A program made the translations under genes and the position numbers. From Nocardioides sp. B-3 (GTDB lineage: Bacteria > Actinomycetota > Actinomycetes > Propionibacteriales > Nocardioidaceae), in the NCBI RefSeq assembly GCF_024703895.1, contig NZ_CP087968.1:3968001-4032000 (forward strand): a DNA stretch of 64,000 nucleotides, read 5' to 3'. The first letter of the stretch is position 1. Each line of letters starts with the position of its first letter. Below are positions 1-9,332 of the stretch, piece after piece. The notes beneath the pieces are model-generated. The model did not search any database. It saw only the letters and a program-made list of their open reading frames with translations, and was not told the DNA's origin.

Positions 1-34
1 AGTGGCCCCCGGACGAGCGGCAGCACGGCCGGGG

Positions 35-569
35 TCAGTCGAGCAGGCCCAACGGAGCCGCGCCGGTCACCAGCGTGATTGCCACGGGTGGCTGCCTGTC
101 CACGAGGACGCAGCCGCTCGTTCGGACCACCCCCTCGTAGGCCGACCGCCCGAGGCACAGATAGCGCGGCTCGCCAGACCACGGGATCCTGAGCCGTCCC
201 TCCACCACCGGCGCCACTGCTGGGCCCTGAGCCGGCTGGCCGCCGACCTCGAGGGGGGCGAGGTCTTCCTCAGGGAGTTTGAGGCCGGAGAACCCATATT
301 GGTATGGCTTCGGCTGCTCGTTCCCGGGCCAGGGAGGCGGCGTAGGCGTCGAACATCGCCTGTTCGGTCAACACGACGGCTACCGAGTAGTGGGTGGCCA
401 CGCGCTCGCCGCCGATCACCGGCTGGTCCCGGACTGCAACGACCACGGCGGTCATCTCACCTTCGCCGGGATCCTCCGGAGATGGTCCGCGTAGGGCAAG
501 CGCCACAAGGGCCACAACCACGATCACCGCACAACCGACCAGCAGTCGGCGACGGGCGGTGTGGGTCAT
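35..569 (-). CDS. small membrane-anchored hypothetical protein (one frameshift)
   Basis: I do not recognise a family. Read across one shift near 297, the gene gives roughly 177 residues. An N-terminal hydrophobic helix (VGCAVIVVVALVALAL, residues 11-26) follows a basic stretch (TARRR), so the bulk is probably outside the membrane. The soluble part contains SVAVVLTEQAMFDAY and, after the shift, PRYLCLGRSAYEGVV, and ends PLGLLD. The ATG lies 3 bases beyond the mshC stop on the same strand, so it is probably the last gene of that transcript. The shift is inferred because the first frame stops at 270 while the next frame continues with actinobacterial codon use to a stop at 35. Function is unknown; a link to mycothiol rests on position only. 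Confidence 0.55.
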
Positions 570-572
570 GGA

Positions 573-1820
573 TCAGAGCAGCAGACCGAGGGCCGCGTCG
601 AGCACCGGCCGCAGGGTCGCGGCGGCATCGGGGTCGCTGGTGTCGGCGAGGCCGTGCTCGGTGTCGCCCGGGGTCGAGGCGACCCAGTCGTCGACGGCCG
701 CGACGGCGGTGGGGGCGTCGAGGTCGTTGGCGAGCGCGGCGAGTACGGCGGTGACGACCGGCTCAGCCGGCGCGCCCGCACCCGGGACGAGCGCCTTGCG
801 CCACTGGGCGACGGTGTCGACCGCGTCCCAGAGCTGAGCGTCGGTCCACTCCCAGTCACTGCGGTAGTGGTGGCGCAGCAGGACGAGTCGGATCGCCATC
901 GGGTCGACGTCGCTGTTGCGCAGCGCTGAGACGAAGACGAGGTTGCCCTTCGACTTCGACATCTTCTCGCCGTCGTAGGCCACCATCCCGGCGTGGGAGT
1001 AGGCCTTCGCGAACCGCTGGCCCGGCTCGGCGACCTGCGCCTCGCCGGCGCACATCTCGTGGTGCGGGAAGATCAGGTCGCTGCCGCCGCCCCGGACGTC
1101 GAACGCCGAGCCCGGGTGCTCGAGCGCGATGGCGGTGCACTCGATGTGCCAGCCGGGACGACCGGGGCCGAAGGGGCTGTCCCAGGGACGGTTCCCCCCT
1201 CGCGCTTGCCGCGCCACACGACGCAGTCGAGCGGGTCGCGCTTGCCCTCACGGTCTGGGTCTCCCCCGCGCTCGCCGAAGATCCGCAGCATCTCGTCGCG
1301 CGACCAGCCGGAGACGTCGCCGAAGGCCGCATCGGCGGTGACGGAGAAGTAGAGGTCGCTCTCGACCGAGTAGATCGCGCCGGCCTCCTGCAGTCGGGTG
1401 ATCAGGTCGATGACGAGCGGGATCGACTCGACGGCCCCGATGTAGTGGTCGGGGGCCGGGACGCGCAGCGCCTCCATGTCGTGACGGAACAGCTCGGTCT
1501 CGCGCTCGGCGAGCGCCACCCAGTCGACCTTGACCTTCTCGGCCCGCTCGAGCAGCGGGTCGTCGACGTCGGTGACGTTCTGCACGTAGGTGACGTCGTG
1601 ACCGGCGCAGCGCCGGGGCACGGTTGAGCAGGTCGAAGGCGAGGTAGGTCGCGGCGTGTCCCATGTGCGTCGCGTCATAGGGCGTGATCCCGCAGACGTA
1701 GAGCCGAGCCGGCCCCTCTGGCCGGGTCTCGACGAGGCCACCGGAGCTGGTGTCGTGGATCCGGACGGTGGGACCGGCAACGGTCAGGTCTGGGACCTCG
1801 GGAGATGACCACGAACGCAT
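573..1820 (-). CDS. mshC: MshC, cysteine:GlcN-Ins ligase of mycothiol synthesis (frameshifted)
   Basis: MshC is a cysteinyl-tRNA-synthetase-like ligase that uses ATP to join cysteine to 1-D-myo-inosityl-2-amino-2-deoxyglucopyranoside, the penultimate step of mycothiol synthesis in the cytoplasm. The start MRSWSSPEV is typical of MshC. Visible motifs are YVCGITPYD (zinc Cys 43), the HIGH-type THMGH (51-55), [42 protein letters not shown] and the KMSKS loop [10 protein letters not shown]. The reading changes frame near 1620 and again at 1182-1199. In the second place one extra G and one extra base in a CCAGG site break the conserved GEPSWDSPFG stretch. With these corrected the length (about 415 residues) is normal. 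The gene is single-copy and central to thiol chemistry in these bacteria, so the shifts are most likely sequence errors. Confidence 0.95.
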
Positions 1821-1839
1821 GCCGCGCAGCCTATCCGGC

Positions 1840-2599
1840 TCAGAATGGCGGCCGGGGGATGACCGGGTACTCGTCGCGCGGCGAGGGCAGCTCGCCCGCA
1901 GCGAGCAGGGCCCTGCAGCGGCGCGCGAGGGCCGAGATCTCAGCCCGTGTGACGTGCTCGGACAGTGCTTCGCCGAGCGCGCCGTCGACGACCGCTTGCA
2001 CGCGGCGTACGCCCGACTGCTCCTCCTCGAGCAACGGCGAGCCCAGCCAGCCCCACAGGACCGTGCGCAGCTTGTGGTCGACGTGGAAGGTGAGGCCGTG
2101 GTCGACGCCGTAGCGGTGGAAGTCGGGCATCGCGAGCACGTGCCCGCCCTTGCGGTCGGCGTTGTTGACGAGCACGTCGAAGACGGCCATCAGCCGCAGC
2201 GGGATCGAGTCCTCGTGGATCAGCGACACCTCGCGGTCGCGCGCGTCGACGCCGTCGAAGACGTGCCGGAACCCCTCGGGTGTCAGGCCGGCGGGGACGA
2301 GGTCGACAGCGGCCTGCGTCGGGTCGGGCTCCTGCCAGACTCGGACCATGCCCGGGCCGTGCGGCCCGTCGCGCAGGATGGTGCGCGGGACGATGTTCCA
2401 GCCCGGGGCCTCGCTGACGAGGTAGGCCGCGATCTCGCGGCCGGCCGAGGTGCCGTCGGGGAAGTCCCACAGGGGGCGCTCCCCCCGCGATCGGCTTGTA
2501 GACGACGCGGAGCCCGCCGATCTCGCCGACGAAGGTCGCGTTGGAGGCGGGCATCACCCGCCCGTGGAGCGTGAGCTCACCGGCGAGCGGGTCGCTCAC
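1840..2599 (-). CDS. SCO1664-family protein (kinase-like fold, function unknown; frameshifted)
   Basis: This matches the SCO1664 family, distantly related to phosphatidylinositol 3/4-kinase-type folds. It begins [14 protein letters not shown], continues [20 protein letters not shown] (a Lys in the usual nucleotide-binding strand) and, after a shift near 2480 in a G run, reads [20 protein letters not shown]. Later come [15 protein letters not shown] and [20 protein letters not shown]. The latter two resemble the catalytic loop (N-N-x-D-R-K) and metal-binding segment (V-D-H-G) of HipA/PI4K-like kinases, so phosphotransfer is plausible but unproven here. The GTG start overlaps the DUF3090 stop (GTGA), showing translational coupling. 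This gene, DUF3090, a histidine phosphatase and mshC form a conserved actinobacterial neighbourhood. Confidence 0.85.
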
Positions 2600-3180
2600 G
2601 ACTGCTGCGGGTCGCGGCGACGGAAGCCGTTGGCCCGCACGCACAGGTGACCGTCGGGGTCGATGGGGTTGCCGCAGAACGGGCAGTCCGGGCGGCCGGC
2701 GCCGATCACGGTGCGGGCACGGTCGACGAAGGCGCGGGCGCCGCCGGCCGTGAGCTTGACGAGGAAGATCTCGTCGGGCTCGGGCTCCTCCGGGTCCTCG
2801 TCGACCCGGTCGGGCGACACCACGGCCGCCTCGGTGAACGGGAACACCTCGATCACGATGCGCTCGATCGCGATGTCCCACGACAACGTCATGGTGCCGG
2901 CGCGGAACTCCTCCTCGATCGGCTGCTCGAGCGGATGGTTGTCGACGAGGTCGAAGGGCGCCACGGCCGGGATCAGCGCCGTGTTGGCGTCTGCCTGCAT
3001 GACCTCGTCGAGGAGCTCGTCGATGCGCTCTGCGAGTGCCTCGACCTGCTGCTTCTCGAGTGCGACGGTGGTGATCCGGGCGCCGTCGCGGGCCCGGAGG
3101 AAGAAGGTGCGGGCACCGGGCGGGCCGACCGTGCCGACGACGAAGCGCCCCGGCGGGTCGAAGGCGTGGACCAATGGCAT
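2596..3180 (-). CDS. DUF3090 family protein
   Basis: An intact 194-residue protein starting MPLVHAFDPPGRFVVGTVG, the hallmark opening of DUF3090. It has an acidic middle (DEDPEEPEPDEIFLVKLTA) and a C-terminal four-Cys/His patch CPFCGNPIDPDGHLC (about residues 169-183) that probably binds zinc. There is no signal peptide or membrane helix, so it should be cytoplasmic. Its function is not established. Across actinobacteria the family sits between a SCO1664-type protein and a histidine phosphatase, as here. Its stop overlaps the next start by GTGA, so the two products are probably made in matched amounts and may act together. It is one of the few genes in this block without a frameshift. Confidence 0.9.
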   Translation of the reverse strand: MPLVHAFDPPGRFVVGTVGPPGARTFFLRARDGARITTVALEKQQVEALAERIDELLDEVMQADANTALIPAVAPFDLVDNHPLEQPIEEEFRAGTMTLSWDIAIERIVIEVFPFTEAAVVSPDRVDEDPEEPEPDEIFLVKLTAGGARAFVDRARTVIGAGRPDCPFCGNPIDPDGHLCVRANGFRRRDPQQS

Positions 3181-3189
3181 GTCGTCAGC

Positions 3190-3918
3190 CTAGCCAGCGG
3201 TGGTTGGCCCGGCTCCCCCGCCGACCACGGCGTCGTCGGCCTTCCGTCGCGACCTCTTGGCCGGCTTGCGTGCGGACGGCGGTGGCGTCAGCCACGACAG
3301 GTCGCCGGCCGACGTGTTGGTGCCGAGGACATAGGGCCGCGCCTCGGTGTAGCGCACGATCGAGACCGACGCCGGATCCACGTGGATGCGCTGGAAGAGG
3401 TCGAGGTGGGTGCCGAGGGCATCGGCCGGGATCGCCTTGATCACGTCGCCGTGGCTGACCGCCAGCCAGACCGCCCCGGGACCGTGCTGCTCCTCGACGA
3501 GCCGATCATGTCGGCGTACGGCCTCGACGGCGCGGTCCTGCATCGCGCGCATCGACTCACCGCCGGGGAACGCGGCGGCCGACGGCTGGGTCTGGACAAC
3601 CTTCCACAGGGGTTCCTTGGCGAGGTCCTTGATCGCGCGGCCCTGCCAGTCGCCGTAGTCGCACTCGGTGAGCTTGCGATCGGTGCCGAGCGCGAGCGGC
3701 GCGCCCCGGGCGGCGGTGATGGCCTTCGCGGTCTGCTTGCAGCGCTCGAGCGGACTGGAGATGACGGCGGAGAGACGCACCGCGGCGAGTCGCAGGGCGG
3801 TGGCCGTGGCCTGTTCGTGGCCGCGTTCGTCGAGCTTCACACCGGGCAGCCGACCCGCCAGCACGCCGGACGTGTTGGCCGTCGAGCGACCGTGCCGGAC
3901 GAGGATCACCGTTGCCAT
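3190..3918 (-). CDS. histidine phosphatase family protein (MSMEG_4193 type)
   Basis: A phosphoglycerate-mutase-like phosphatase of 242 residues. The phospho-histidine signature is at the N-terminus (VILVRHGRSTANTSG, RHG at about 8-10). Further motifs are SSPLERCKQTA, LTECDYGDWQGRAI and the second catalytic His in WLAVSHGDVIKA. The C-terminal 30 residues are basic and low-complexity (RKPAKRSRRKADD), absent from most housekeeping mutases. I chose the ATG at 3916-3918 because the RHG box must be near the N-terminus; an upstream extension in the same frame would run over the divergent corA start. Family members with this context are called putative phosphomutases. The substrate is unknown; the gene probably heads the block that includes DUF3090, SCO1664 and mshC. 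Confidence 0.9.
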   Translation of the reverse strand: MATVILVRHGRSTANTSGVLAGRLPGVKLDERGHEQATATALRLAAVRLSAVISSPLERCKQTAKAITAARGAPLALGTDRKLTECDYGDWQGRAIKDLAKEPLWKVVQTQPSAAAFPGGESMRAMQDRAVEAVRRHDRLVEEQHGPGAVWLAVSHGDVIKAIPADALGTHLDLFQRIHVDPASVSIVRYTEARPYVLGTNTSAGDLSWLTPPPSARKPAKRSRRKADDAVVGGGAGPTTAG

Positions 3919-3928
3919 GCTCGCGACC

Positions 3929-3941
3929 CTAGTGGCACTAG
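3929..3941. promoter_or_regulatory. 13-bp palindrome between divergent phosphatase and corA genes
   Basis: CTAGTG-G-CACTAG is a perfect inverted repeat with a one-base centre. It lies in the middle of the only 33 bases separating the divergent starts at 3918 and 3952. A dimeric repressor bound here could affect both genes. No matching regulator is in the window, and the assignment rests on symmetry and position only. Confidence 0.35.
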
Positions 3942-3951
3942 CCTGACGGTT

Positions 3952-4927
3952 GTGATCGTCGACAACGCGCTCTACCACCGGGGGCGTGCGTCCCCCCCTT
4001 GACAGCGAGGACCCGAGCCCGGGGCACGCACGGGTGCCCTGCGGCGCGGGTGACTTCCAGTGGATCGGCATCCACGATCCGACGCCCGAAGAGCTCCAGC
4101 AGATCGCGACCACCTTCGACCTGCACCCGCTCGCGGTCGAGGACGCCGGCGACTCGCACCAACGCCCCAAGGTGGAGCGCTACGGCGACACGTTCTTCAT
4201 GGTGCTCAAGACTCTTTGGTACGTCGATGAGTTCGACGCCGTCGAGACCGGGGAGATCAACGTCTTCATCGGTCCGGACTTCGTCGTCACGGTCCGGCAC
4301 GGTGAAGGGATCAACCTCGCAACGTCGCGTCGCGACCTCGAGCAGCGCGAAGGTGCTTGAGCACGGGCCGATGGCGGTCATGTATGCGATCTGCGACCGC
4401 GTCGTCGACGAGTACGAGAAGGTCGGCGCCGCCCTCGAGGAGGACGTGGACGAGGTCGAGGAGTCCGTCTTCTCCCCGCCCGCACCAACGACTCGATCCG
4501 GATCTACACGCTCAAGCGGGAGATCGCGGAGGTACGCCGCGCGGTGATGCCGCTCCGCGAGCCGATGCGCCGCTTCGCCCCGGGCCAGATGGACGGTGTG
4601 GACGAGGAGACGGCGACCTACTTCCGCGACGTCTCCGACCACCTGCACCGGGTCACGGAAGTCATCGACAACCTCGACGGGATGCTGTCCACGGCCTTCG
4701 ACGCGCACCTCGCTCGCATCTCGGTGCAGCAGAACGACGACATGCGCAAGATCTCGGCCGGCGCCGCACTGGTGGTCGTGCCGACCCTGATTGCGGGGAT
4801 CTACGGCATGAACTTCGACCACATGCCCGAGCTGGGCTGGGCCTACGGCTACCCGTTCGCGGTGGCGCTGATGGTGGGCGTCTCCGCCGCGCTGCTGTGG
4901 TTCTTCAAGAAGTCCGGCTGGCTGTGA
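3952..4927 (+). CDS. corA: CorA-family divalent cation channel (three frameshifts)
   Basis: CorA proteins are pentameric inner-membrane channels for Mg2+ or Co2+. The chain starts at GTG 3952 ([11 protein letters not shown]) and shifts in a C run at 3992-3998. It continues [36 protein letters not shown] and [16 protein letters not shown], then shifts near 4355 (into [20 protein letters not shown]) and near 4480 (into [20 protein letters not shown]). The C-terminus has the two CorA helices, with the signature [10 protein letters not shown] between them and the basic end FFKKSGWL. Corrected length is about 325 residues, normal for the family. The stop overlaps the GTG start of the MFS gene by four bases. 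Ion specificity cannot be read from sequence. Confidence 0.92.
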
Positions 4928-6146
4928 GCTCCGACCCAGCCCGGCCCCCGGCTGGGCGCCCGGCAGGTGGTGTGGTGGTTCGGCTTCGTCAGTCTCGCCG
5001 CCGACATGGTCTACGAGGGCGCGCGCTCGATGTACGGCCCCGTCCTCGCGGCGCTCGGCGCCTCCGGCCTCGTCGTCGGTCTCGTCACCGGTGCGGGCGA
5101 GGCCGTTGCACTGGTGCTGCGACTCGTCTTCGGCCCTGTCGCCGACCGCACGGGGCGCTACTGGTCGCTGACGATCGTCGGCTACGGCCTCACCGCGGTG
5201 TGCGTCCCGTTGCTGTGGTTCGCCCCACGACTCGGCGCCGCCGGACTGGCCTTCGCAGTCGTGATGATCCTGCTCGAGCGCCTCGGCAAGGCGATCCGCT
5301 CGCCGTCCAAGTCCGCGTTGCTCGCCCACGCGGCGGGCGCCGTCGGTCGCGGTCGCGGCTTCGGCGTGCACAAGGCTCTCGACCGGGTCGGCGCCTTCGC
5401 CGGCCCACTGGTGGTGGCCGCGGTGGTGGCAGGTGCCTCGATCTGGGCCGGGATGGCGGTGCTCGCGATCCCGGGCTCGATCGCGATGGCGTTGCTCGTC
5501 GCCCTGTGCCTGCGGGTCCCCGACCCGTCGGTCTACGACCCGTCCGCCGCACCCTCCTCCGACGATCGGCCCCGACAGGGTTGGTTCAAGGACGCGCTCG
5601 GCGCCGACCTGCCGCCTGTCTTCTTCCGCTACGCCTTCGCCTGCGCGCTCACCACGGGCGCCCTCGTGACCTTCGGCATCATCGGCTACCACCTCACCGT
5701 CGACAAGCTCGTGCCCGTCGCGGCGGTGCCTGTGGTGTACGCCGGCGCGATGGCCGTCGAGGCGGTCGCGGCGCTCGTCGTGGGGTCCCTCTACGACCGC
5801 ACCGGCGCGAAGATCCTCTTCGTCGTGCCGGTCCCGGTCGCGCCTGTCCCGGCCCCGGCGCTCGGCGGGTCCTTCACGCTGGTCCTCGTCGGCGTCGCGG
5901 TCTGGGGATTCGCGCACGGCGTCCAGGGACTCCACCATCAAGGCCGCCGTCGCAGACCTCGTCCCGGCGCAGCGTCGCGCGACGGCGTACGGCGTCTTCG
6001 CAGGCATCCGGGGCGCGCTGGCGATCGCCGGCGGCGCCGGGGCCGGCTGGCTCTACGACCGGTCGCTGCCCGCGCTGGTGGTCGCGGTCGTGATCAGCCA
6101 GCTGGTCGCGCTCGCGTTGCTCGCGACCACCCTCCCCAAGCGCTGA
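4924..6146 (+). CDS. MFS transporter (two frameshifts)
   Basis: A roughly 407-residue major facilitator protein with about twelve hydrophobic segments. The motif-A-like loop FGPVADRTGRYW follows the second helix, and SLYDRTGAKILF is the equivalent loop in the second half. Substrate is unknown. The likely start is GTG 4924, overlapping the corA stop; one extra base near 4944 then separates it from the long frame beginning VVWWFGFVSLAADMVYEGAR. Otherwise translation would have to begin at GTG 4967. The second shift is an inserted G in a CCAGG site at 5923-5928, after which the chain continues DSTIKAAVADLVPAQRRATA and ends in the last two helices (LVALALLATTLPKR). The last stop codon is part of the repeat at 6144-6245. 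Confidence 0.85.
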
Positions 6147-6245
6147 CCGGTCACAAAGTGGCGCGACTTTCCTGTCGACCGGTCACAAAGTTCCACACTT
6201 TTGTGCCCGGTCAGCACGTTCTGGGTGCCACTTTGTGCCCGCTCA
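6144..6245. repeat. four-copy 15-18 bp repeat array between convergent genes; likely bidirectional terminator
   Basis: A unit resembling TGACCGGTCACAAAGTGG occurs directly at 6144-6161 and, as GACCGGTCACAAAGTT, at 6178-6193. It recurs inverted at about 6197-6213 and 6228-6245 (CCACTTTGTGCCCGCTCA). The outer pair matches at about 15 of 18 positions, and the arms contain the stop codons of both flanking genes. The transcript can fold as nested hairpins in either direction, which suits termination between convergent genes. Confidence 0.6.
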
Positions 6246-7068
6246 GGCGTTGAGGACGCCGGCACCCAGCAGGATCAGCGTCGCGGTGCCGAGGCGCGAC
6301 GCGGTAGAGCACGAACGGCGTGTAGGACTTCGTGGAGACGTAGCGCAGCAGCCACGCGATCGCGGCGTAGCCGACGACGAAGCTGACGACCGTCGCGACC
6401 GGGGTCGGGCCCCAGCCGTAGGAGTTGTCCCCGCCGGGGATCTCCTTGAGCTCGAAGATGCCGGCACCGACGACGGCCGGGATGGCGAGCAGGAAGGCAT
6501 AGCGGGTTGCCGCCTCCCGCTCGTAGCCGAGGGCGCGGCCCATCGAGATGGTCGCGCCGCTGCGCGAGACGCCGGGGATCAGGGCGAGTGCCTGCGCGAG
6601 GCCCATCAGGACCGCGTCGCGCAGGCTGATGTCCCGGATCGTCCGGTCGTTGCGGGAGAGCCGGTCGGCGACACCGAGCACGATGCCCATCACGATCAGG
6701 GTGCTGCCGATGATCCACAGGTTGCGGAAGTCCTGCTCGATGATGTCCTTGAGCAGCACACCGAGGATCACGATCGGCAGCGAGCCGATGATGATGAACC
6801 AGCCCATCCGGGAGTCGAGCTGGCCGCGCCACTCGGGCTTGAAGAGCGACAGCACCCATGCCTTGCCGATGCGCCAGATGTCGTGCCGGAAGTAGATCAG
6901 CACGGCGAGCTCGGTGCCGATCTGGATCACCGCCGTGAAGGCGGCTCCCGGGTCGCCCCACCCGAACAGCTCCGGGAAGATCCGCAGGTGCGCACTGCTC
7001 GAGATGGGCAGGAACTCGGTCAGGCCCTGAATGGTGCCGAGCACCACGGCCTTGAGCAGGTCTAACAC
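6243..7068 (-). CDS. uppP: undecaprenyl-diphosphatase UppP/BacA (one frameshift)
   Basis: UppP recycles undecaprenyl pyrophosphate to the monophosphate lipid carrier at the membrane, feeding peptidoglycan synthesis and giving bacitracin tolerance. The start is GTG 7066-7068 (VLDLLKAVVLGTIQGLTEF). Family motifs are LTEFLPISSSAHL near residues 14-26 and the catalytic PGVSRSGATISMGRAL in the middle. The protein is hydrophobic throughout with about eight helices. A single inserted base near 6293 throws the last 15 codons out of frame; read through, the end is VALGTATLILLGAGVLNA, as expected. The corrected length is about 275 residues, normal for UppP. It is convergent with the MFS gene, and an aldo-keto reductase is divergent from it. 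Confidence 0.95.
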
Positions 7069-7143
7069 GTCGCAGGAGCCTACGCGTGGCGATGTCGGCG
7101 AGCCGTGGGGGGCTCGCTCGGCGCGCGTGGCTAATCTCGGCGC

Positions 7144-8091
7144 ATGCAGCAGCGCGCACTCGGCTCCACGGGCCTGAAGGTCTCCCGACTCGGCCTCGGC
7201 ACCATGACCCGGGGGCGCGACACCGACGAGCACGAGGCGCGCGACCAGCTGATCGCCTTCGCGGAGAAGGGCGGCACGCTGCTCGACACCGCGGCCGGCT
7301 ACGGCGACGGGGCCAGCGAGGAGCTGATCGGGAGCCTGCTCGGTGACGTCATCGGGCGCGACGAGGTTGTGCTCGCGACGAAGGCGGGCATAAGTCGCCG
7401 TACGGGCGAAAGGGTCACGAACACCTCGCGCGGCCACCTCCTGACGTCCCCGGACGCAAGCCTCAAGCGGCTGAAGGTCGACCACGTCGACCTGTGGCAG
7501 GTGCACGTCTGGACCGACGACACCCCGGTCGAGGAGACGCTGACGGCGCTCGACTTCGCCGTGTCGTCGGGTCGGGCGTCCTACGTCGGCATCTCCAACT
7601 ACTCCGGCTGGCAGACCGCGCAGGCCGCGACCCGGCAGCGGGCCGTCCCGGGTCGTACGCCGCTGGCGTCGACGCAGGTCGAATACTCGCTGCTCGCCCG
7701 CGGGATCGAGCACGAGGTGCTGCCCGCCGCCGCTGCCCCGGGCCTCGGGGTCCTGCCCCGGTCGCCGCTCGGACGCGGCGTGCTCACGGGGAAGTACCGC
7801 ACCGGCACGCCGTCCGACTCGCGCGCGGCGTCGCCGCACTTCGCGAGCTTCGTCAACCACTACCTCGACGAACGCGGTCGCGGCATCGTCGAGTCCGTGG
7901 TGCGCGCGGCCGAAGGACTCGGCTGGACGCCCCCGGAGGTCGCCCTCGTCTGGGTGCGCGACCGGCCCGGCGTGACCGCCCCCATCGTGGGCGCGCGCAC
8001 CGCCGCCCAGCTCGACGGGGCGCTCGGCATCGAGGACCTCGCGCTCCCCCCGGAGATCATCGACGCGCTCGACGACGTGAGCGGAGACTGA
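7144..8091 (+). CDS. aldo/keto reductase
   Basis: Intact, 315 residues, a cytosolic NADPH-dependent (beta/alpha)8-barrel oxidoreductase. The catalytic tetrad can be assigned: Asp48 and Tyr53 in LLDTAAGYG, Lys80 in VVLATKAG and His121 in LWQVHVW. Substrate and cofactor segments include YVGISNYSGWQ, TQVEYSLLARGIE and the C-terminal IVGARTAAQL. The pattern fits the large AKR class that includes YghZ/voltage-channel-beta-like enzymes; the substrate is not predictable. It starts 75 bases from the divergent uppP gene and is followed 14 bases later by the DUF5703 gene, with which it may be co-transcribed. Confidence 0.92.
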   Translation: MQQRALGSTGLKVSRLGLGTMTRGRDTDEHEARDQLIAFAEKGGTLLDTAAGYGDGASEELIGSLLGDVIGRDEVVLATKAGISRRTGERVTNTSRGHLLTSPDASLKRLKVDHVDLWQVHVWTDDTPVEETLTALDFAVSSGRASYVGISNYSGWQTAQAATRQRAVPGRTPLASTQVEYSLLARGIEHEVLPAAAAPGLGVLPRSPLGRGVLTGKYRTGTPSDSRAASPHFASFVNHYLDERGRGIVESVVRAAEGLGWTPPEVALVWVRDRPGVTAPIVGARTAAQLDGALGIEDLALPPEIIDALDDVSGD

Positions 8092-8105
8092 ACCATGGCG
8101 GAACG

Positions 8106-8330
8106 ATGACCGGGGCACACCGACGCCCGCCCCGCCCCGGTGTGGAGTGGGAGTTCGACACCCTGACCGTGCCGCGCGAGCTCCCGCGCACCGTGGTCAC
8201 GCGGATGCTGGTGGAGCGGGCGGAGATCGGCGGCTGGGAGCTCGACCGGCTGCGGATCGGTGCCGATGGCGTACGCCGCGTGGTGCTCCGCCGCAAGATC
8301 ATCCGCCAGCGACTGACGCTCTTCGGCTGA
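8106..8330 (+). CDS. DUF5703 family small protein
   Basis: A 74-residue actinobacterial protein recognised by WEFDTLTVPRELPRTVVTRM and GGWELDRLRIGADGVRRVVL, ending in the basic segment RRKIIRQRLTLFG. I chose ATG 8106, which gives the family's usual length; the same frame is open far upstream but only as a shadow of the reductase. There is no signal peptide, membrane helix or catalytic motif. The alternating basic and hydrophobic pattern suggests one small alpha/beta domain. Function unknown. It follows the aldo-keto reductase by 14 bases and is convergent with cydB. Confidence 0.8.
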   Translation: MTGAHRRPPRPGVEWEFDTLTVPRELPRTVVTRMLVERAEIGGWELDRLRIGADGVRRVVLRRKIIRQRLTLFG

Positions 8331-8333
8331 TCC

Positions 8334-9332
8334 TTACGAGTGCGTCCAGCGCTCGCTCTGGGTGAGCACGTAGAGATAGCCCAGCGCCGGCACGACGAGC
8401 ACGGCGGCGATCCCGACGGCGATCAGCAGGGCCTGCAGCGTGGCCGGAGCGCCGGCCCCGTCGACGATGGTGACCTCGTCGACGAGCAGCCACGGGTATT
8501 GCCCCACGCCCCAGCCGAGCACCACGGCGCCCACCGCGAGGACGGCGCCGATCCGCGCCGCCGCAAAACGTCGGCGCCACAGCAGGACCGGGGTCGCGGC
8601 ACCGGCGAGCGCGGAGCCGATCATCAGCACCAGACCCCGGCTCGCGAGGCCGTCGAAGAACGTCGGGGCGTCCGCCTTCAGCGGGACCGGGGTCGCGAAG
8701 ACGAGCAGTCCAGTCGCGATCCCGACGCCGAGCGTGCGGACGCGGAGGCCGGCCGTCAGGGAGTCGTGCCGACCGCGGGCGGCATCGGCGGTCAGGAAGC
8801 AGCCGGCCGGGAACGCACAGGTCCCGACCGCGATCAGGCCGCCCAGGATCGAGGTCGGCGTGAGCCAGGACCCCATCAGGTCGCCCGCCCCTCGGCCGGC
8901 ACCCGTCCCGACACGATCGCGCCGGCGGCGGCGCCCGGAAGAACGGGGTGATCAGGGAAGATGCAGCGAAGACCACGCCGAAGAGCCGGGCCCGGGCCAG
9001 CGTCGCGGCGTACTTCCTGAAGGCGAAGCTCGCTCCGCGCAGCACGATCCCCAAGAGCGCCAAGAGCAAGGGGATCGCGAGCGTGCTCATCGTCGCGGCG
9101 AACGTCATCGGGAAGGCGGTCCACCGGTCACCGGGACGTAGATCAGCCAGACGTGGTTGGCCTCCCACACCGGGCCGATGCTGTGGTCGATCAGCGTACG
9201 CGTCTCCGCTCCCCGCGCCGTGCCACCGGCCGTGGCGTCGAAGAACCCGGAGCCGAAGTCGGCTCCGCCGAAGATCGCATAGATCACGACGCCGGCGAAC
9301 AGGGCGGCCGCGACGGCCAGCTCGAGGCTCAT
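8334..9332 (-). CDS. cydB: cytochrome bd oxidase subunit II CydB (three frameshifts)
   Basis: CydB pairs with CydA in the membrane to form the bd-type quinol oxidase, which reduces O2 at low oxygen without pumping protons. The N-terminus MSLELAVAAALFAGVVIYAI with GGADFGSGFFDATAGG is diagnostic, followed by IGPVWEANHVWLIYV. Frame changes occur near 9120 (before WTAFPMTFAATM), 8935 (between SLITPFF and GAAAGAIVSGR) and 8885 (before MGSWLTPTSILGG). The rest runs intact to YVLTQSERWTHS. Corrected length is about 333 residues with eight or more helices, as expected. The ATG overlaps the cydA stop (ATGA). The assembly exporter genes cydDC are not in the window. Confidence 0.93.

Noticed and set aside
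3938-6007. A 689-codon open frame on the minus strand, antisense to corA and the MFS gene
   Set aside because: Its product is low-complexity Arg/Glu/His/Gly-rich, has no family motif, and mirrors the codon structure of the real plus-strand genes. Long shadow frames are usual in GC-rich DNA.
6211-8118. A 635-codon minus-strand frame joined to uppP
   Set aside because: Only the part from 7068 down to about 6295 is conserved (UppP); the upstream half is antisense to the aldo-keto reductase.
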